This document shows, one piece after another, positions 12,336 to 26,075 of a stretch of DNA of 64,000 bases; position 1 is the stretch's first letter; the number at the start of each line of letters is the position of its first letter. The notes under the pieces are model-generated. The model worked only from the letters and a program-made list of their open reading frames with translations. It was not told the origin of the DNA and made no database searches. Position numbers and translations under genes: made by a program. The stretch is taken from contig VZSE01011604.1 in the NCBI GenBank assembly GCA_013398275.1, positions 1,007,695 to 1,071,694 on the forward strand. The letters run 5' to 3'. The DNA is from Promerops cafer. Taxonomy: Eukaryota > Chordata > Aves > Passeriformes > Nectariniidae.

Positions 12336-15300
12336 TCACATGATGGCAGGTAAGGAAAAAATACAAGGAAGTAGCAAGGAAATACAGAACATGGAAGATA
12401 ATTGGGGAATCAGATGGTATAAATGAACACTACAGAGATTCATTGAAAAAATGAACACAGGGTGGTGCAATAGGAGAGAAAGAAATTGTAAATGGGATTA
12501 GATTATTGAAGCTAGAGTGTGTAAAATAAACTGTAAAATAAAGCTTATATTTGGTTGCTGAAGACTTATTCCAGATAACAGAAGCATAGATATCAGGTGT
12601 CTTAGATAACTTCTATTAGAAACATTGTTCCAAGTAAGTTAACACAACCTTTAACATGTCTTTTGAAAGTCTTAAGAAGTCTTTAAAAAAAAGAATATTT
12701 CCTGAACAGAAACGCTAAACTAATGCTATATGACAAGGATCATTTTAAAGGAATAATCTCTCAACATTCTTGCAATTACACCAAGGAAGGAAGGAAAGAC
12801 AATTGTTCAAATAAATTAGCATCTTCAGATAATATTAAACAATTAAAGCAGCAGCAACATGCTCAGCTCCACAGACAAAAGTATTATAAACAAAGACAGC
12901 TTTACAAATGTGAAGCTCAAGTCACAATTCTTAGCTATCACTGCATATATTTTATTGCAGCTGGAATAGTTTAATTTCTCCTCCTTTCTGCACAACGTTC
13001 CAGGAGGATTCACTATTCTTGCACTGAGCTTCTTGTTATCATGGTAGTAGATTCAATCACCTGGAAATTTAGCTTTGTATAAATCCCTTAATAAACAATT
13101 ACTGTTCTCTCTTCATTCCAGGACACATGGCACAGTGAGTGAGCACTTAACAGTCATGCCATCGTTGTTTCACAGACAAGAAATAAATACAAAACTTCCA
13201 GATCCTGTGTTTCACCTTTAACCTCTCTGCCTTCTTCTCCTGCAAATGTTTGAGTATCCCTGCAATTCATTAGGATAACAGCCCAGAGAGGTGATCAATC
13301 CAAATGTTTTACAGACACACTCCTTTGGTCAAACAGTTATGACCTACAGGTACTTTCTCCTAGAACAGCAGCAGGACATCCTGCATTTAATCCTCTATTT
13401 CTAGCCAAAACTGTTGTTCCAACAGAATAAATCATAACGGGGAGACACTTAACTATTTAAAAATATCAGCTCTGTTTGTTCCTGAAGATTGATGTGAGGT
13501 CTTCTGGCGTTGACACCCCCAATCCATACGGCTGGGTGTACAGTACTCTGCAACATCCGTGTGACTTTGCAGGCTCTCCCTTTGAGTCACCCTGACTTGG
13601 ATTTAAACACATTCTTTTACTTTTTGCTTCCCTATCACCAGTATAAACAGCACGTAGAAAAATAAACCAGAACAAATAACAGCACTGAACATTTTTATCA
13701 TATAAAGAGATTCCAACCACATAATCCAAATGTTTACAAGACAGGAAGAGTCAATTTATCATGGATACTTCTATAAAAGGGAAGTTTACAGGAAAGATTT
13801 GAATATTAAAAAAAAATTCTTGCTTGCTAGTTGTGTTTGGAAAAGACTGTGATGGAAAAACACTTGGAAAAAAACAGAGGTATTCACAACATAACACAGT
13901 TGAATTCATGAAGATGTACAGCAATTAAAAGTCCCATTGGCATTTGAGAGGGCAAAAGAGATTAGACACCTGGAAATACACCTATCATGTAGAAATTCCA
14001 GGGAGAAGGCTTTGATCTATTTTCTAGCAAACCTAGCCACCTTTGCTCTCCCCTTGTGATTCATCAAACTGGAACAATTTCCAGCTGAGCTTCACATAAA
14101 TTTTATGGGAATAACTTTGAATTACTACAATTAATGTTCTTGCACACATTTTGCAATTGATTTAACATCCTTCTTGCTTTCTCTGAATGCTATAATTAGC
14201 ACCTCAGCATTCAGGGTTACTTGCAGTAAAATTGGCCAGCAGTAGGTCTTTATCTTTGCTGACATATGGAAGGGTATCCTTCCAGTAATTGGTGAAGGAC
14301 AAAGCCATGGCAGCTGCCATGGAAAGGAAAACAAGCAAGAGGTAAGAAAGAGGATTGAAAAAGGGGTGAAAAAGTTTTGTGGGAGAGCAGGAACTTTTTT
14401 ACTTCTTGCCTGCTGAAAAAAAAACCCTAAAAGCTATGCAAGGTACTGACTTAAGGCTTGGGGTTCTCCTAGAACCTGCTGCTTGCTTTAAAGCAGCAAA
14501 ACAGATGGAACAGATCCATGGGAAATTTTTTGAATTTCATGGTTAACAGCAGAAAGGCAATGAGGTGGCAGAAGGTGCAACTCTAAGCCAATTTTAAAAC
14601 ATAATTTATTGCTAGGATTTCAAAACAAATGCCATTCACAGAAGATCAGAAGGCCAAATGTACAGTTGTAGTATCATGAAAGTAATGCTGGAAGTCACAG
14701 GTTTGAGTTTTCAGTCAGGCATACAGAGGACCCTTTCACCTTACTTGGGAAGTAATCCACAATAAAAAATATATCCCTGCCATACATGATAGATCAAAAT
14801 GTGCCCAATTTAGAGCTTCAACGGTGAAGTGCATAGGTAATTACAGAAATGGCATAAGAATTCATAAAACTAGCCCTGTGTTCAAGGTTAAGTTCACAAG
14901 TCCTTCCCTCTTCAGGATATTTCTGATGTCAGTGTTTCCAATACATGATTCAAAAACTATACATCTTTGCTGTCCATGTAAGCATTAAACTGTTGACCTT
15001 CAGGCACCAGATGCTTTTATTGAAATATTATTTTTTTAATTAACTGCAATAATGTAATTGACTCTCATTATCTTACTTTACAGCCAGTTTTAGTAACCCC
15101 ATGCTGTTTTTTGAGAAATACTTCATGATTTTTGTATATAAATATATACTACTACTCCATATCAGAAGTTTACTGATACAGTAAGTTTTAAAATAGAGTA
15201 TATAAAACAAAAATACTAAAAATCTGATCATTCATGTCTCCACAACATGAAAATAGAAATCAGCTTAAGACATGTGTTCTTCAGTTCTCATGTTCAGTGT

Positions 15301-18300
15301 AAAGCAGCATTTCTTCACTCAAAACACTATTTTAATAATTTATAAAGATAAAATGTAGTCATCCACCTCGTATTTAGCATAGAACAAACAAATGGTTAAA
15401 ATGAATGCAATAAAATCAATCTATTTTTAATTATTTCACCTCTGCCAGTGGAGATTGCCAACAGATCAACAGGAAAATCAGGTATGGAAGCAGACTCTGG
15501 AAGACACAACAGTCTTCCCAAGCACTGGCTTGTGTGAGTTTCAGCATAGCACTTCAGTTACCTACTCTTCAAAAAAAAAAAAAGAGGCATCAGTGGTTCT
15601 CAAGTTGTCCTCTAGATATTTTACGTGGAAGTCCCAGTTAATTTCTACTGAGCACAGCTTCTTAGTGCACAGGGCAGAGTGACATAAAACATGTCTTCTC
15701 ATGGCTAAAATTAACTTGCATTCACTTTTTCTACTGTTTCAGACACAATTTTTCCCAGCAGGAGAAATTTTATTAAAATCAGAAAAAATATCTAGATTAC
15801 TGGTAGCATGTGTCTGTGCAAATGTATCCTGAATGGCCTTGCATCTGTCTTTTCATAATGTCATTTACTCTGTGAAATATTTATTAAGTACCTCCCTAGA
15901 AGTTTCTTTTCCTTCTCAGCCATTCACTTATTGCTTTACACATCATGGCTGGGAGATATTTTTACCTCTGCTTTCCTTCACTGAACTAGTAGAACATATG
16001 CACACTCAGCATTTCACTTTTATTTTGGGGATTATTTCTTAAACTTCAGTTTAAAGTTCATAAAGCCATAGATAAGACAGTTTGAGTAAAAATTTCCATA
16101 AGTCTTTCAAAGATTTCTCAAGGTTGTCTCACACTAAATTAGCCTTCCTTTCCCAAACTATTTAAGATGTCAATTCAGTATCATTTCAAGCAACTAGGTC
16201 AGGGATACCTGAAGTCTGAACTGCAAACAGCAGATATTTAGGAAATAATCTGCTGAAGAATAAAGTTAATAGGCAGAACTTTTCTGTCACATGTTCATTT
16301 TCCATTTTTTGTTTAAAAAAGGAAGATCCACTTTGAACTCCATTATGATCAGTAGTGCCTGACAACCACTTAGACATTCTGTAAATGCATCATGAGGTCG
16401 AACTTTGGGAAGAGAGAAATTTTGGATGTACACCCATTCTCCTAAAGGGCATCAGAAAAGCAAGCAAACTCAACTTAATTACAGCCACAGTGAGAAATAA
16501 GCAAAGCAGTTATTTACAAAGTATTTCTCTCTTTTCTAAATTATCTTCTGTAAGATAAGTAGGTCTATTAAAATGATGATCCCAGAGGAAGAAAACTGAT
16601 CAACAACCTAATGACCAACGTTTTTCTTTTTAAATAGTGAAGAAATTAGTTTATCTCAAATTCCGTAATATAGAAGTTATTAACATTTAAAAAGCAAGAG
16701 GTTATTTAAGAAGCTGCATGTGAGACGAACTTGGAAAACCTAACTCTGCAAATAAATTTACTAGATTAGCTGTTTCAATATATTGTGATTTATACTGAAG
16801 AAAATGTTTTTAATCTGTTGCTACTATTGGCTATCCCTCTAAAGAGAAGCAGTAATGACAAAACCAGCTTCTACAAAATTAGTGAGGGTGCTCTATTAAA
16901 TTAGCTTCAGACTAAGAATCGTATTTAAAACCACATCTTGATAAATATATTTTACTCGGACTTTATCCAGCTTAGAAAGAGCCATACCTTCTTGGAAAAC
17001 ACAATAGAAGACAGATGCAAATAAAACTGTCAATTTTAAGCTGTCTGATTAAATTTCATCATCTTCTCTCCACAGCACTGGCAGACGACAGTGGTCTTGC
17101 CACCGAGGAAAAAGCTGAAAGGGAGCAAATTACTCTCTGTGGTGCTTCATTATATACATTGTAAAGTTGAAGCATGGAAGAGAAGAAAATAGCAGAGGGT
17201 CAATACCCCCAGGAAAGCAGTCTCAGCCCTACAAATTAAAATCAGTACCATCATTTTACTTGGACTCTGCTAGGGAAAATATCATGCACTCCATATCAGC
17301 CCCCCAGTGAGTTTTACAACACCAGAACAGATTGTAAATATCAAATTATTACTTGTTGCACCAACTGGCATTATATTTGATTAGTTCCAGTTTTAATTGC
17401 TTTCTCTCACATAGTTTTTCTGTTGGGGCACATCCCACTTGCTATAGGATTATTCCAAAAGTAGCTCCTGCATATCAAGGCTTTCCCCAGGAGTTTTCTT
17501 TCATTTACGAGCTTAGTTTATGCTGTCAAGTCTGAAGACATTGATTACCCAAGTTTTCAGGTGCAGCAGATCCTTTTCAGCAGCTGCATATCTTGCTAGG
17601 AACCATGACACATGCCAGGCTGATTCTGCAGCAGATTTGGTGTGTTGCAGGCGAGCTACACTGCCTGTGCAGGGACAGACATTCCCAGGACATGCTGCAC
17701 ACCCATGCTGAGCACCGGCCACCTCTGCTGTGCAGAAGCAGTGTCCACATGTGAACAAATCTCATTTTGTGTTCCCTGGAACAAACTGCTTCTATCTCTG
17801 CTAAATACTGCTCACTTAGTGCATATAGGTGTAAAATGTGCAAACTGAGAAAAACCCTACTGTTACACCAATTGTTTCTACCCTCCCTCCCAACATGCCA
17901 AAATAATTAAAGGAGTCTTCCAAATTTCCCATTGTTTTAGGAGAAGCATAGGAAAAAAAAAAAGAAAAGAAAGGAAAAAATCCAAAAAGTACATATAATA
18001 GCTTAGAAAGTGCATCAAAAGACCCAAAACAATGCTCCCACCCCAATATAAGATTTGCAATATTTAGTCAAAAAGCCACATTTCAGCTTCCAGCACCAGA
18101 TAAGTATAAACTTGTGATATTTCTTCTTGAAAATTAGGTATTTTTTCCTTTCTGCTTTCACTGACTGAAAGATTTTTCTGTAACTTCACAACCTGTACAA
18201 CCCTTATTAGGTGAAAGAAATTATTCCTAGCTTGCTTTTTGAGGAAAGCAATGATAATTCCCATGTAAAATGAGTCAGTCTCAAGGCTACATATGTGATT

Positions 18301-19439
18301 TAGTCTCTTAAAACAATCATCGGATAGGACCCAAGATCCAAGACTCATTCTCAGCATTAATCATAATTTTTAAACTGCAAGCCTTGCAGGATTAAAAAAC
18401 TGAATAATCTTCTGCTCCTCAGTGTGAGCATCCATTGCATTCCATAACTGTTAGACAAATCCCTTGTGCTCGTTCCCTTCTGCAAGTTGTCTACATAAGG
18501 AGACAACCACACACTTCAGTGAAATATTCCAACACTAGACAGAAAGCATTATGAGGGTAATATTGTTCAGAATGAGAATACCCTATTGCAGTGCACCTAT
18601 TTTAAGCCTGAAGGAAAGTATTCAGCAAAGCCGACAGTAATTCCTAACATTTGAAGGCTAATTTCTGCTATCTTGAATTCCTTTAACATGGCCTTTCCTA
18701 TACATTCAGACATCTGCTATATATTTCAGGAATTTGTTATTATTTCAAACAGGAAGGTTGATCATTTTGAATACAAGCCAATCCAAACTAATTCATTTGG
18801 GAACAAAATTTCCCAGGTTTCCTGTCATCTGGAGGAAATGTACCTGTCCATAAATAAAATGTGTGCAGGCTGGATGATTTCTCACACCCAGCACATACAG
18901 TCTGGCGTGCACTGTGAAACTCAGCCTCAGGTACTGTGTTCCTGTATACCCCTACATCTGATTTTAAAAAAAATAGCAATAATCACCCACATTAGGATTC
19001 CCAGGCTTTGTCTGGAATAATAACTGGGTTCTGATGCACAACCAGCTGTGACGATAGGAGCTGTATGGAATTGGTGAGATTTTGCTGAGACAGAGAGGGA
19101 ACCTTTGGCATCCACTAGGTCCCCTGTAGGGCTCAAGGTATTCACTTGACCTCTGTTCTTCAAAGTGGGTGTTACTCAGCTGTACACCTTCATTCATAAG
19201 TTCTGATGTACAGGAAATCCTTTTCCACCAGGATGTTACAGATTTAAAATATTTGGGCATTTACTCTTTCCTACTAACACAGTTTTAGAAGTGTTTGTTT
19301 TAATGATTTAAGGGTCTTAAACACAGAGAATAATATTAAACTGAAAACTCATATCAGGAGGAAAGACAATTGTAACTTGAGTAATGATTGAATCAAAAAA
19401 GTTACCTTCATTTTTGACTAGTATGTTTAAAAAAATTTG

Positions 19440-19574
19440 AAGGGGGCTGAGTCAGCTTAACTACTTGGGTTTTTTAGGGAGGTCAGGATTGGTTTTTAAT
19501 ATTTTCTGGATTTTTAAAGTGGTTGGGCTTTTTTATTTTGTTTGATTTTTTTTTTTTTTTTTTTTTTNTTTTTT
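19440..19574. repeat. G/T-rich low-complexity tract ending in poly-T with one N
   Basis: This is a strongly strand-asymmetric tract with T and G dominating. It ends in a 29-position T-run (19546-19574) that contains a single N at 19568. The N probably marks uncertain homopolymer length in the assembly. It could be the minus-strand poly-A of a retrocopy, but no recognisable source sequence lies next to it. Confidence 0.8.
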
Positions 19575-22180
19575 GAGGAGGAGGAATTGCAAAAGATTTT
19601 GTGCTTGGGCATATTTTTGACAGAAATACAGTTACCAATGTTATTTCAGTTCAAAGCAGAGTAATTGAATAATCATGAATATGCATTCAGATTTCTGGCA
19701 AAAGTAGTATATGAAGTTTCCAGGAGAGACTTCCTCTAAAGACTCATTACACAGACGACCATTTTAGATTACTATAATTTAGAAACAGTAAAAACCCCCC
19801 AGGAAAATGTCTTTACTGTACTTCCTGAGGACAATATACAATATATGATTCCTCTCAACATTCAATTTTGTCTTGCTTTTTGACTGAGGCTAAAAACAAG
19901 CAATAAAATAATTGTTGAAGGACTAAGCTGGAGAAATATCTGCTACACAAGTTTGAGAAAGCTGTGACTGTCAAAAAAGACTGTTACTTTGCAATCAAAG
20001 AGGGCCTTTTTTTACAGAACAGAGCAGCCAAACTGTACTACGCTCATACATGCAGTCAAGTTTTATCCATGTCTGACACGTCTGGAGGAGGTGCATCTGC
20101 ATTCTTCAAAGGCACCAGCCATGTACCTACATTCGAGGAAATAGATAATTATGAGTCCCAGTTCCTTGTAGGAACATTTCAAAAGCCATAATATACACTG
20201 AGTACTGCAACTAAAGATATTTGTATTCAGTCTGTCAGTTTACATAATTCCTCTATCAATCATTTTCTAATATACATGATTGGCCATAGGGCTTTCAGGA
20301 TGTACATTCAAAAAAAAAAAATCCTATTGCTTCTCCAATCTAACTTAAATTCCATAACCACAAAATATACACAGTTTTCCTTATTAAATCCCTTACAATT
20401 ACTTTATTAACTAGACTTCTATGTTGAATTGAACCAAATTCTACAGATATGCATCAACCACCCAGAAAAATTGACTGAAACATGTCACTAACCAGTCTAT
20501 CCTCAATATGATAATTAAAAGACAGGATGGTTTTGTGTGTTTCTTAGGTTAAAGGAGAAGCAAGGTAAGAACATAAGCAACAATAGACCCAGAGAACTTT
20601 AAAATAATACATATTACTGAATACTACTAAAATTTGGAAGTTTTTCATAAGTTGCAAGTGAAAAGACTGCAAATCAATTCAACTTTTGCATTTTAAGCAT
20701 CAGTTGAAGTAATTCCATTTATTTTTTTTTGCATTTGGTATCATTGGTGTAACTCAGATTAGTTAAATTGCATTGGTGGGGTAGGAAACATTACTCATTA
20801 ACTGAGAACATTCTTCTTCTCCACCTGTGACCCAACTAACATCCAGATAACATGCATGACAAATTCTCTCCCAGCACACTGAAATACAGTGCCAAAGAGT
20901 CCTATGATAACTCAGACTCCACAAAACTTTCTGGAGCTCATGCCCAGGAGGGGACAAAACAAAAATAAATATAATATACTGAGTATCTTGACTTCTTCTT
21001 TTAAAGTTCAAAAGAAACTTTACCCTGCTGATTTAAAAAGAGCTACAGGACAAGTACATTCTACATGTAAACTACTCCAATAAAATTTGATCTACCTACA
21101 CTACATAGGATTCTGTCCTGCAAAGCTAATGCTAATTAAAGTAAGCATTTACTTTTAATCACACCAGAATCCATTTGCCCATTTTATTTGCCAAGAGACA
21201 GGCATATAGCGTCAGAGGAAATAATTTCCAGTTTTTCCAGTGAAAGGTCTGAGACATGTCAGTTGGCACTAATATTGTGAACAAGAAACTTTTCAAACCT
21301 GAAAACTATTCCCTTTTTTCAGTCTTTCCTGAAATTCTTCTCTTGCAGCAAGCATACTTAGATCATTCACAGATGCATTTATCACACCTAATGATCTTCT
21401 TCCTGGCATTCAACATTCTTTCAACTTGAATTGATTTTCTTTGAGGAATACAGATGTGTCTGAAAAACAATATATCTGTTCTCCACAAGAGATAAATTAA
21501 TGTGAAATCAAATACTGCTGTTGTTGAGCTGTCACATTTACTAGCATCCTCATTAAATGTTTTCAGGATCTGGCTTGTCTAAGAATCCAAATATAATTTA
21601 GTATTTCACATCCCATTCTTATAGAATACTAACACACTTGGTTCACATACGTTGGTGCTTGCTTTGTGGTTCATGCAATTTCCAAAGTCCACCCGTGAAA
21701 AGAGACATTCTACTGGGAAATGTCTTTGTGTGAACAATATCCTGTAAATTTCTGTAGGAGCAGTCAGGGAGCAGCCCTCTTTTATTGCTTTTAAAGGGCT
21801 TTGTTCACTGCAACCAGAAGTCTCCAAGTGAAGAGATGGAAACAGAGATTAATTGCCTCATCCACTCGGGATGTAATTCCCTTTTGGGGAGTACCATAAA
21901 GCTTAGAAACCTTACTGATGGAGCTGTGTTTTTCCATGGAAACACTGTTAGCTTCTTTGCAACAGAGTTAGTCAGTTCAACTGGGTAATTTCAAATATTT
22001 TATCAGTTGGAAGAATCACATGCTGTAACAATCTTTCTGTATCAGGACTGAAATTTCCTTATTAATATGCATATGACTGCACAGTCAAAGTCTTTCAGGA
22101 GAAAGTTAGATTAACTTGGAAGTTTCAAGGCTTTAATGAAAGGATGGTTTTCCTTTCACCTCAGACAGGGTTTAAAATTT

Positions 22181-22255
22181 TGGCTTCTTGTTGCTGTTGC
22201 TTTACTGGGTGTTTGGGTTTGTTGTTTGGGGTTTGGGATTTTTGGTGGGGTAAGG
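22181..22255. repeat. G/T-rich low-complexity tract
   Basis: The plus strand is built almost only of T and G, including gggtgtttgggtttgttgtt and several GGG runs. It lies about 70 bases upstream of the CR1 copy at 22325. Similar tracts occur at 19440, 35437, 46821 and 51402, and in complementary A/C form at 32342. Confidence 0.75.
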
Positions 22256-22324
22256 GATGCAATGAATTTAGGACGGTGCCTTAGGTATGATTATGTTGAC
22301 TTTGAAAAGAGAAAATGGTATTTT

Positions 22325-22814
22325 GGGTAGTGCATCCATCTCTGGGATCCCAAACACAAGAAAGATATCAATCTGTTGAAGCAAGTCCAGAGGAGGGCCC
22401 TAAGCTGATGAGGGGGATGAAGCATTTCTCCTGTGACGAAAGGAAGAGCGAACTGGATTTGTTCAGTTTTGAAAAGAGTAGACTTTGGGGTGATCTAATT
22501 GTGTCCTTCCAGTAGCTGAAGGATACTTACTGGAAAGATAAGGGTAAGGGGCTATGGCTTCAAACAGAAACCAAGTACGTTTAAATTAGGTATTAGAAAG
22601 AAATTCGTTACTATGAGGGCTGTGAATCACTGAAAAAGATTGCCCAGAGAAGTTGTGGATGCCCAAACCCTGGAAGTGTTGAAGGCCAGGTTGCATGGAG
22701 CTCTAAGCAAACTAGTCTAGTGGAAAGCATCTCTGCCCATTGCAGGGGGCTTGGAACTAGATGATCTTTAAGGCCTCTTTCAACCCAAGCTGTTCCCTGT
22801 TTCTGTGATTCTAT
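22325..22814 (+). mobile_element. CR1 LINE 3' fragment, plus strand
   Basis: This is a CR1 remnant covering the end of ORF2 and the 3' untranslated region. Recognisable blocks are gtccagaggagggccctaag near 22385, a degraded LDLFSFEKSRLWGDLIVSFQ-type frame near 22455-22515, gcccagagaagttgtggatg near 22643, ctagatgatctttaaggcc near 22758, and a terminal ctgtgattcta near 22803. The pattern resembles the subfamily group that ends with gcagggggttggaactagatgatc. It is interrupted by stops and is inactive. It forms an inverted pair with the minus-strand copy at 24177-24762. Confidence 0.9.
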
Positions 22815-24176
22815 ACAATATCTGTAGCACAATCAAACCAACTTATACAAACTTTTTTCTGTTGAGCAGAATACTGAAAGTCTGAAAATTAGTGCAAATC
22901 TAGCCAGTCTCTTAATTGAAATATCTCACCATTCTCTGATTCCATGGTTCTTATCATCTACCAGAACTCAGCAGCTTTGCATACATCATCACAATTAAGT
23001 AAAAACCTGAGGTCATTGTACCAACTAAAAGCTGAATAAAAAAGAAAACAATGAACCTAAGTATTTCTCTGTAAGACTTCTCTCTTCAGAATATTTTCAT
23101 TATTTTAATTGATTTGACTGTGCAATATAAAAAAAAAATTACTGTAAATTCATATTATAAAAACAAGAATTAAACTCCATTTTCAATAATAGAAAGCAAC
23201 TGATCAGTTCAGGAGAGGATAAACAATTTGCACTTTACATGACATCAACAAGCCATCTTCATTTCTATTATTTTCAAATTATTGAACAGTGAATCTTGGA
23301 TAGGCTTTTCTGACCTTCTGTACTGAAAACAGTTTTCAGAAGGGACAAGGACTGCCCAAGGGCAGTATCATGTCCTAATAGCCTCCACTCACATTGCTCC
23401 AAAGTGGCCCAGTTGGACTAGACCAGCTCCACAGCAAATATTCTGATTGTTAGGTAAAAGGAAAATTTAGCAAATTCAGTATTTTGCAGAAACAAGTAAA
23501 GCATGTTCCTGCTTAAGCACCAGAAAACAGCTAAAGAGAAAAAATATGGTCTGTTATTCAGGATTATTTTGGAAACTATGTAAAGCACAGGGCTTTTGCA
23601 ATCTGACTCTGAAGATCAGCATTCACTTTTGTAATGGGCTGTAAGTATTAATACTTCATTACCAGGGTGAGATTGACTTCTGCTTTCTAAGCTGCTACTG
23701 TTCAACTGATGAAACATATCAACAAAATCAGCATACATCAGGAGCTGTTATACTCTAACTAAGTTCCCCTTGACAGATTCTCCTTCATTCACCATTGAAC
23801 ATGTCATAATGCCAGACCAGTGAATAGTTAATAGAGTTATATAAAGGACAATGACAAGGGAAAGTCTTGGACTTTCACCCTTTACTAAACTCATTACAAT
23901 GCTCTGAAGTGGATTAAAATAGTACAGAAAACACCTTTGATCCTGTTTCAGTCAAAGAAGTGACCTTTGAATTTTATTGTGTTTACAATAATCTTCTATG
24001 TAGATAGGTGTGAACTTTAGCTAAATTAGTTTGACCTATTGCAAATAAAGAAAAATGATTTGCATTTAGTGTTTCTTCCTGGAAACTAAGGGCAAAATTA
24101 AACCACAGAGCAGCATATCTAGAAAATGCTTAAACAGTGTCTCTCATTCTACATCAGGAATATGCAAAATTCACCA
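22815..24176. other. Unique spacer between inverted CR1 copies
   Basis: AT-rich sequence with no recognised repeat, RNA gene or exon. No open frame of note was found. Confidence 0.5.
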
Positions 24177-24762
24177 GAGAATCATAGAATCTTAGACTTG
24201 TTTGGGTTGGAAGGGACCTTAAAGATCCTTTAGCTCCAACTCTGCTACCAATGGCAGGGATGCCACTCACTAAATCAGACTGCCCAAGGCTCCATTCAAC
24301 CTGGCCTTGAATATTTCCAGGGATGGGGCAGCCACAACTTGTCTGGACAACCTATTCCAGTGCCTCACCACTCCCACGGTAAAGAATTTCTTCCTAATAT
24401 CTAATCTAGACCTACCCTCTTTCAACTTAAAATCATTGCCCCTTGTTCTGGTGCTATTTGCTCCTATAAAAAGTACCAGTACAAGGTAGTTCTTTTAATA
24501 AGCCCTGTTAAGGTACTGGAAGGCTGCAATCAAGTTTCTCTGAAACCTTCCCTTCTCCAGACTGAAGAATCCCAAATCTCAGCCTATATTCAAAGAGATT
24601 TGTTCCAGTTCTCTAATCACATTCATGGCCCTCCTCTGGACCCACTCTAATGGGTCCATGCCTTTTTTGTGCTGAGGGCCCTGACCTGGATACAGAATTC
24701 CAGGCAGGGTCTCACCAGACTGGAGTAGAAGAGCAGAATCACCTCCTTCAACCTGCTGAGAA
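24177..24762 (-). mobile_element. CR1 LINE 3' fragment, minus strand
   Basis: The plus strand starts with the reverse complement of a CR1 tail (gagaatcatagaatcttag). It then runs through gttggaagggaccttaaaga near 24209, ccagggatggggcagccaca near 24318, aatttcttcctaatatctaa near 24385, and the ORF2-end blocks ctcctctggacccactctaa near 24634 and aggcagggtctcaccagact near 24702. Similarity fades at about 24762. It seems to belong to the same subfamily group as the plus-strand copy at 22325-22814. Decayed and inactive. Confidence 0.9.
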
Positions 24763-25954
24763 CAATACAAGTCATTTCCTTCTACAGATATTTTTCATAT
24801 GCGAAATTTCAAATCAATGACCTATCTTATTTGCATTTTAAATTAATATATTCAAGACATACACAGGAACCTTTTCTCAGCCAATATAACAGGGACGGTG
24901 CACAGCTGCAGCCATACAGAGAAAATCTCAACTGAAGTGCACTCAGCACCTCTAGAACAGCAATTTTGGAAGTGGGATGGTCTGTACCCCAAGCACTTTA
25001 CTTATTATGCTTTTAGTCCCCTGAGACAGTTTCACTATTTCAGTGCAAACTAAAATGCGAAATTGAGTTTTGCTTACTTCTTTAAAATATCATTCACTGC
25101 ACCCATATGCTCATATACAGGCTACCATCCAAAGACAGAGGTTGGCAGAAGCTGGATATACTTATTCGGAGAAGGATTTATCTCCACCTGTCCTGCCTTC
25201 ACATTCTTCCCTGAGGGATCTTCTTTTGTCAGAGATCTGCTATTAGGTTTAAGACAGAGCTTGGGCGCAGACACCATTCCATCCCTTACATCCATTCTTT
25301 GCCTGTCACTGCACACCCCTCAGGTATTCAGACATACCTGTTGCTCCTACTGCAAAGCTGTCACCATCATCTAGTCATACCACCTTAATGAGGCCAAAGG
25401 TTTCTCGAAGTCTAAAAGTTTTACAAGCTTTATAAAAGAAAGTAGTTATGTAGTCAAATCTAATGCTTATAGATGCAAATGAATAAAAACTTTATTGACA
25501 CTCAAACTGTCCTCTATAAACTATCCAGAAGTCTTTATCACTGAACACTTTTAAACACATCCATGAAGGAGCTGAGATGTTTTACAGTCATTATTTCAAA
25601 CTCTACATTAACAGACCCAAGAGTTCATAAATATTTGGATGAGAATTTAGTTCTCTATAAACAGGCCTACAAATTTCTGTCACAGCTGTACACTTACACA
25701 TAACTAAGATTCTGAGCAACTAGCTGTGGCCACATAGAGAGACTCATTTACTTATTATTAAAAGAGAATATCAACAACAACCTGTAAACTTCCTCCCATT
25801 CTGTACAAGAATACAGAACTGACAGATGTGCACTAGGTGATGACAAATATAGCTGCTGAAGAAAAACAAACAAAACAAAACAAAAACTAGTGGACTATTA
25901 TCACCAAAATATAAAGCTCAACTGCTAAAAGCTATTTCCTGCTTTTGGAACTCA
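24763..25954. other. Unique AT-rich spacer
   Basis: No repeat family was recognised, apart from a short (AAAAC)-like tract at 25860-25887. The 103-codon plus-strand frame at 25063-25374 has an overlapping open frame on the other strand and no recognisable motif, so it is not called. Confidence 0.45.
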
Positions 25955-26072
25955 TAGGATCATAGAAATTAATCAGAGAATCTGAGGTAGGATTAGACTT
26001 TAAGATCATTGAGTCAAGCTACTAACTCAGCAGTCCCAAATCCACGACTAAACCATGTCCTTAAGTGCCACA
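25955..26072 (-). mobile_element. CR1 LINE 3' tail fragment, minus strand
   Basis: The plus strand reads aggatcatagaaattaatcag followed by ccacgactaaaccatgtcc and aagtgccacatcca. This is the reverse complement of the last roughly 120 bases of a CR1 element. It is directly followed by CR1 ORF2 sequence in the same orientation (26076-26455). The intervening part of the 3' region, several hundred bases in a normal element, is missing. Confidence 0.85.
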
Positions 26073-26075
26073 TCC

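Larger units (their letters stand above)
9611..22324. other. Long unique AT-rich stretch without recognised genes or repeats
   Basis: About 12.7 kb in which I recognise no transposon family, RNA gene or convincing exon. Open frames stay under about 115 codons and are usually matched by an open frame on the opposite strand. Notable patches are a GC-richer segment at 17540-17760, a segment at 13470-13620 that is open in all three minus-strand frames, and a T-run with an N at 19546-19574. Very old transposons too diverged to see by eye may be present. Confidence 0.4.

Noticed and set aside
22136..22330. 64-codon hydrophobic frame resembling a membrane peptide
   Set aside because: The hydrophobic Leu/Val/Gly/Trp run comes from the T/G-rich tract, not from a recognised protein.
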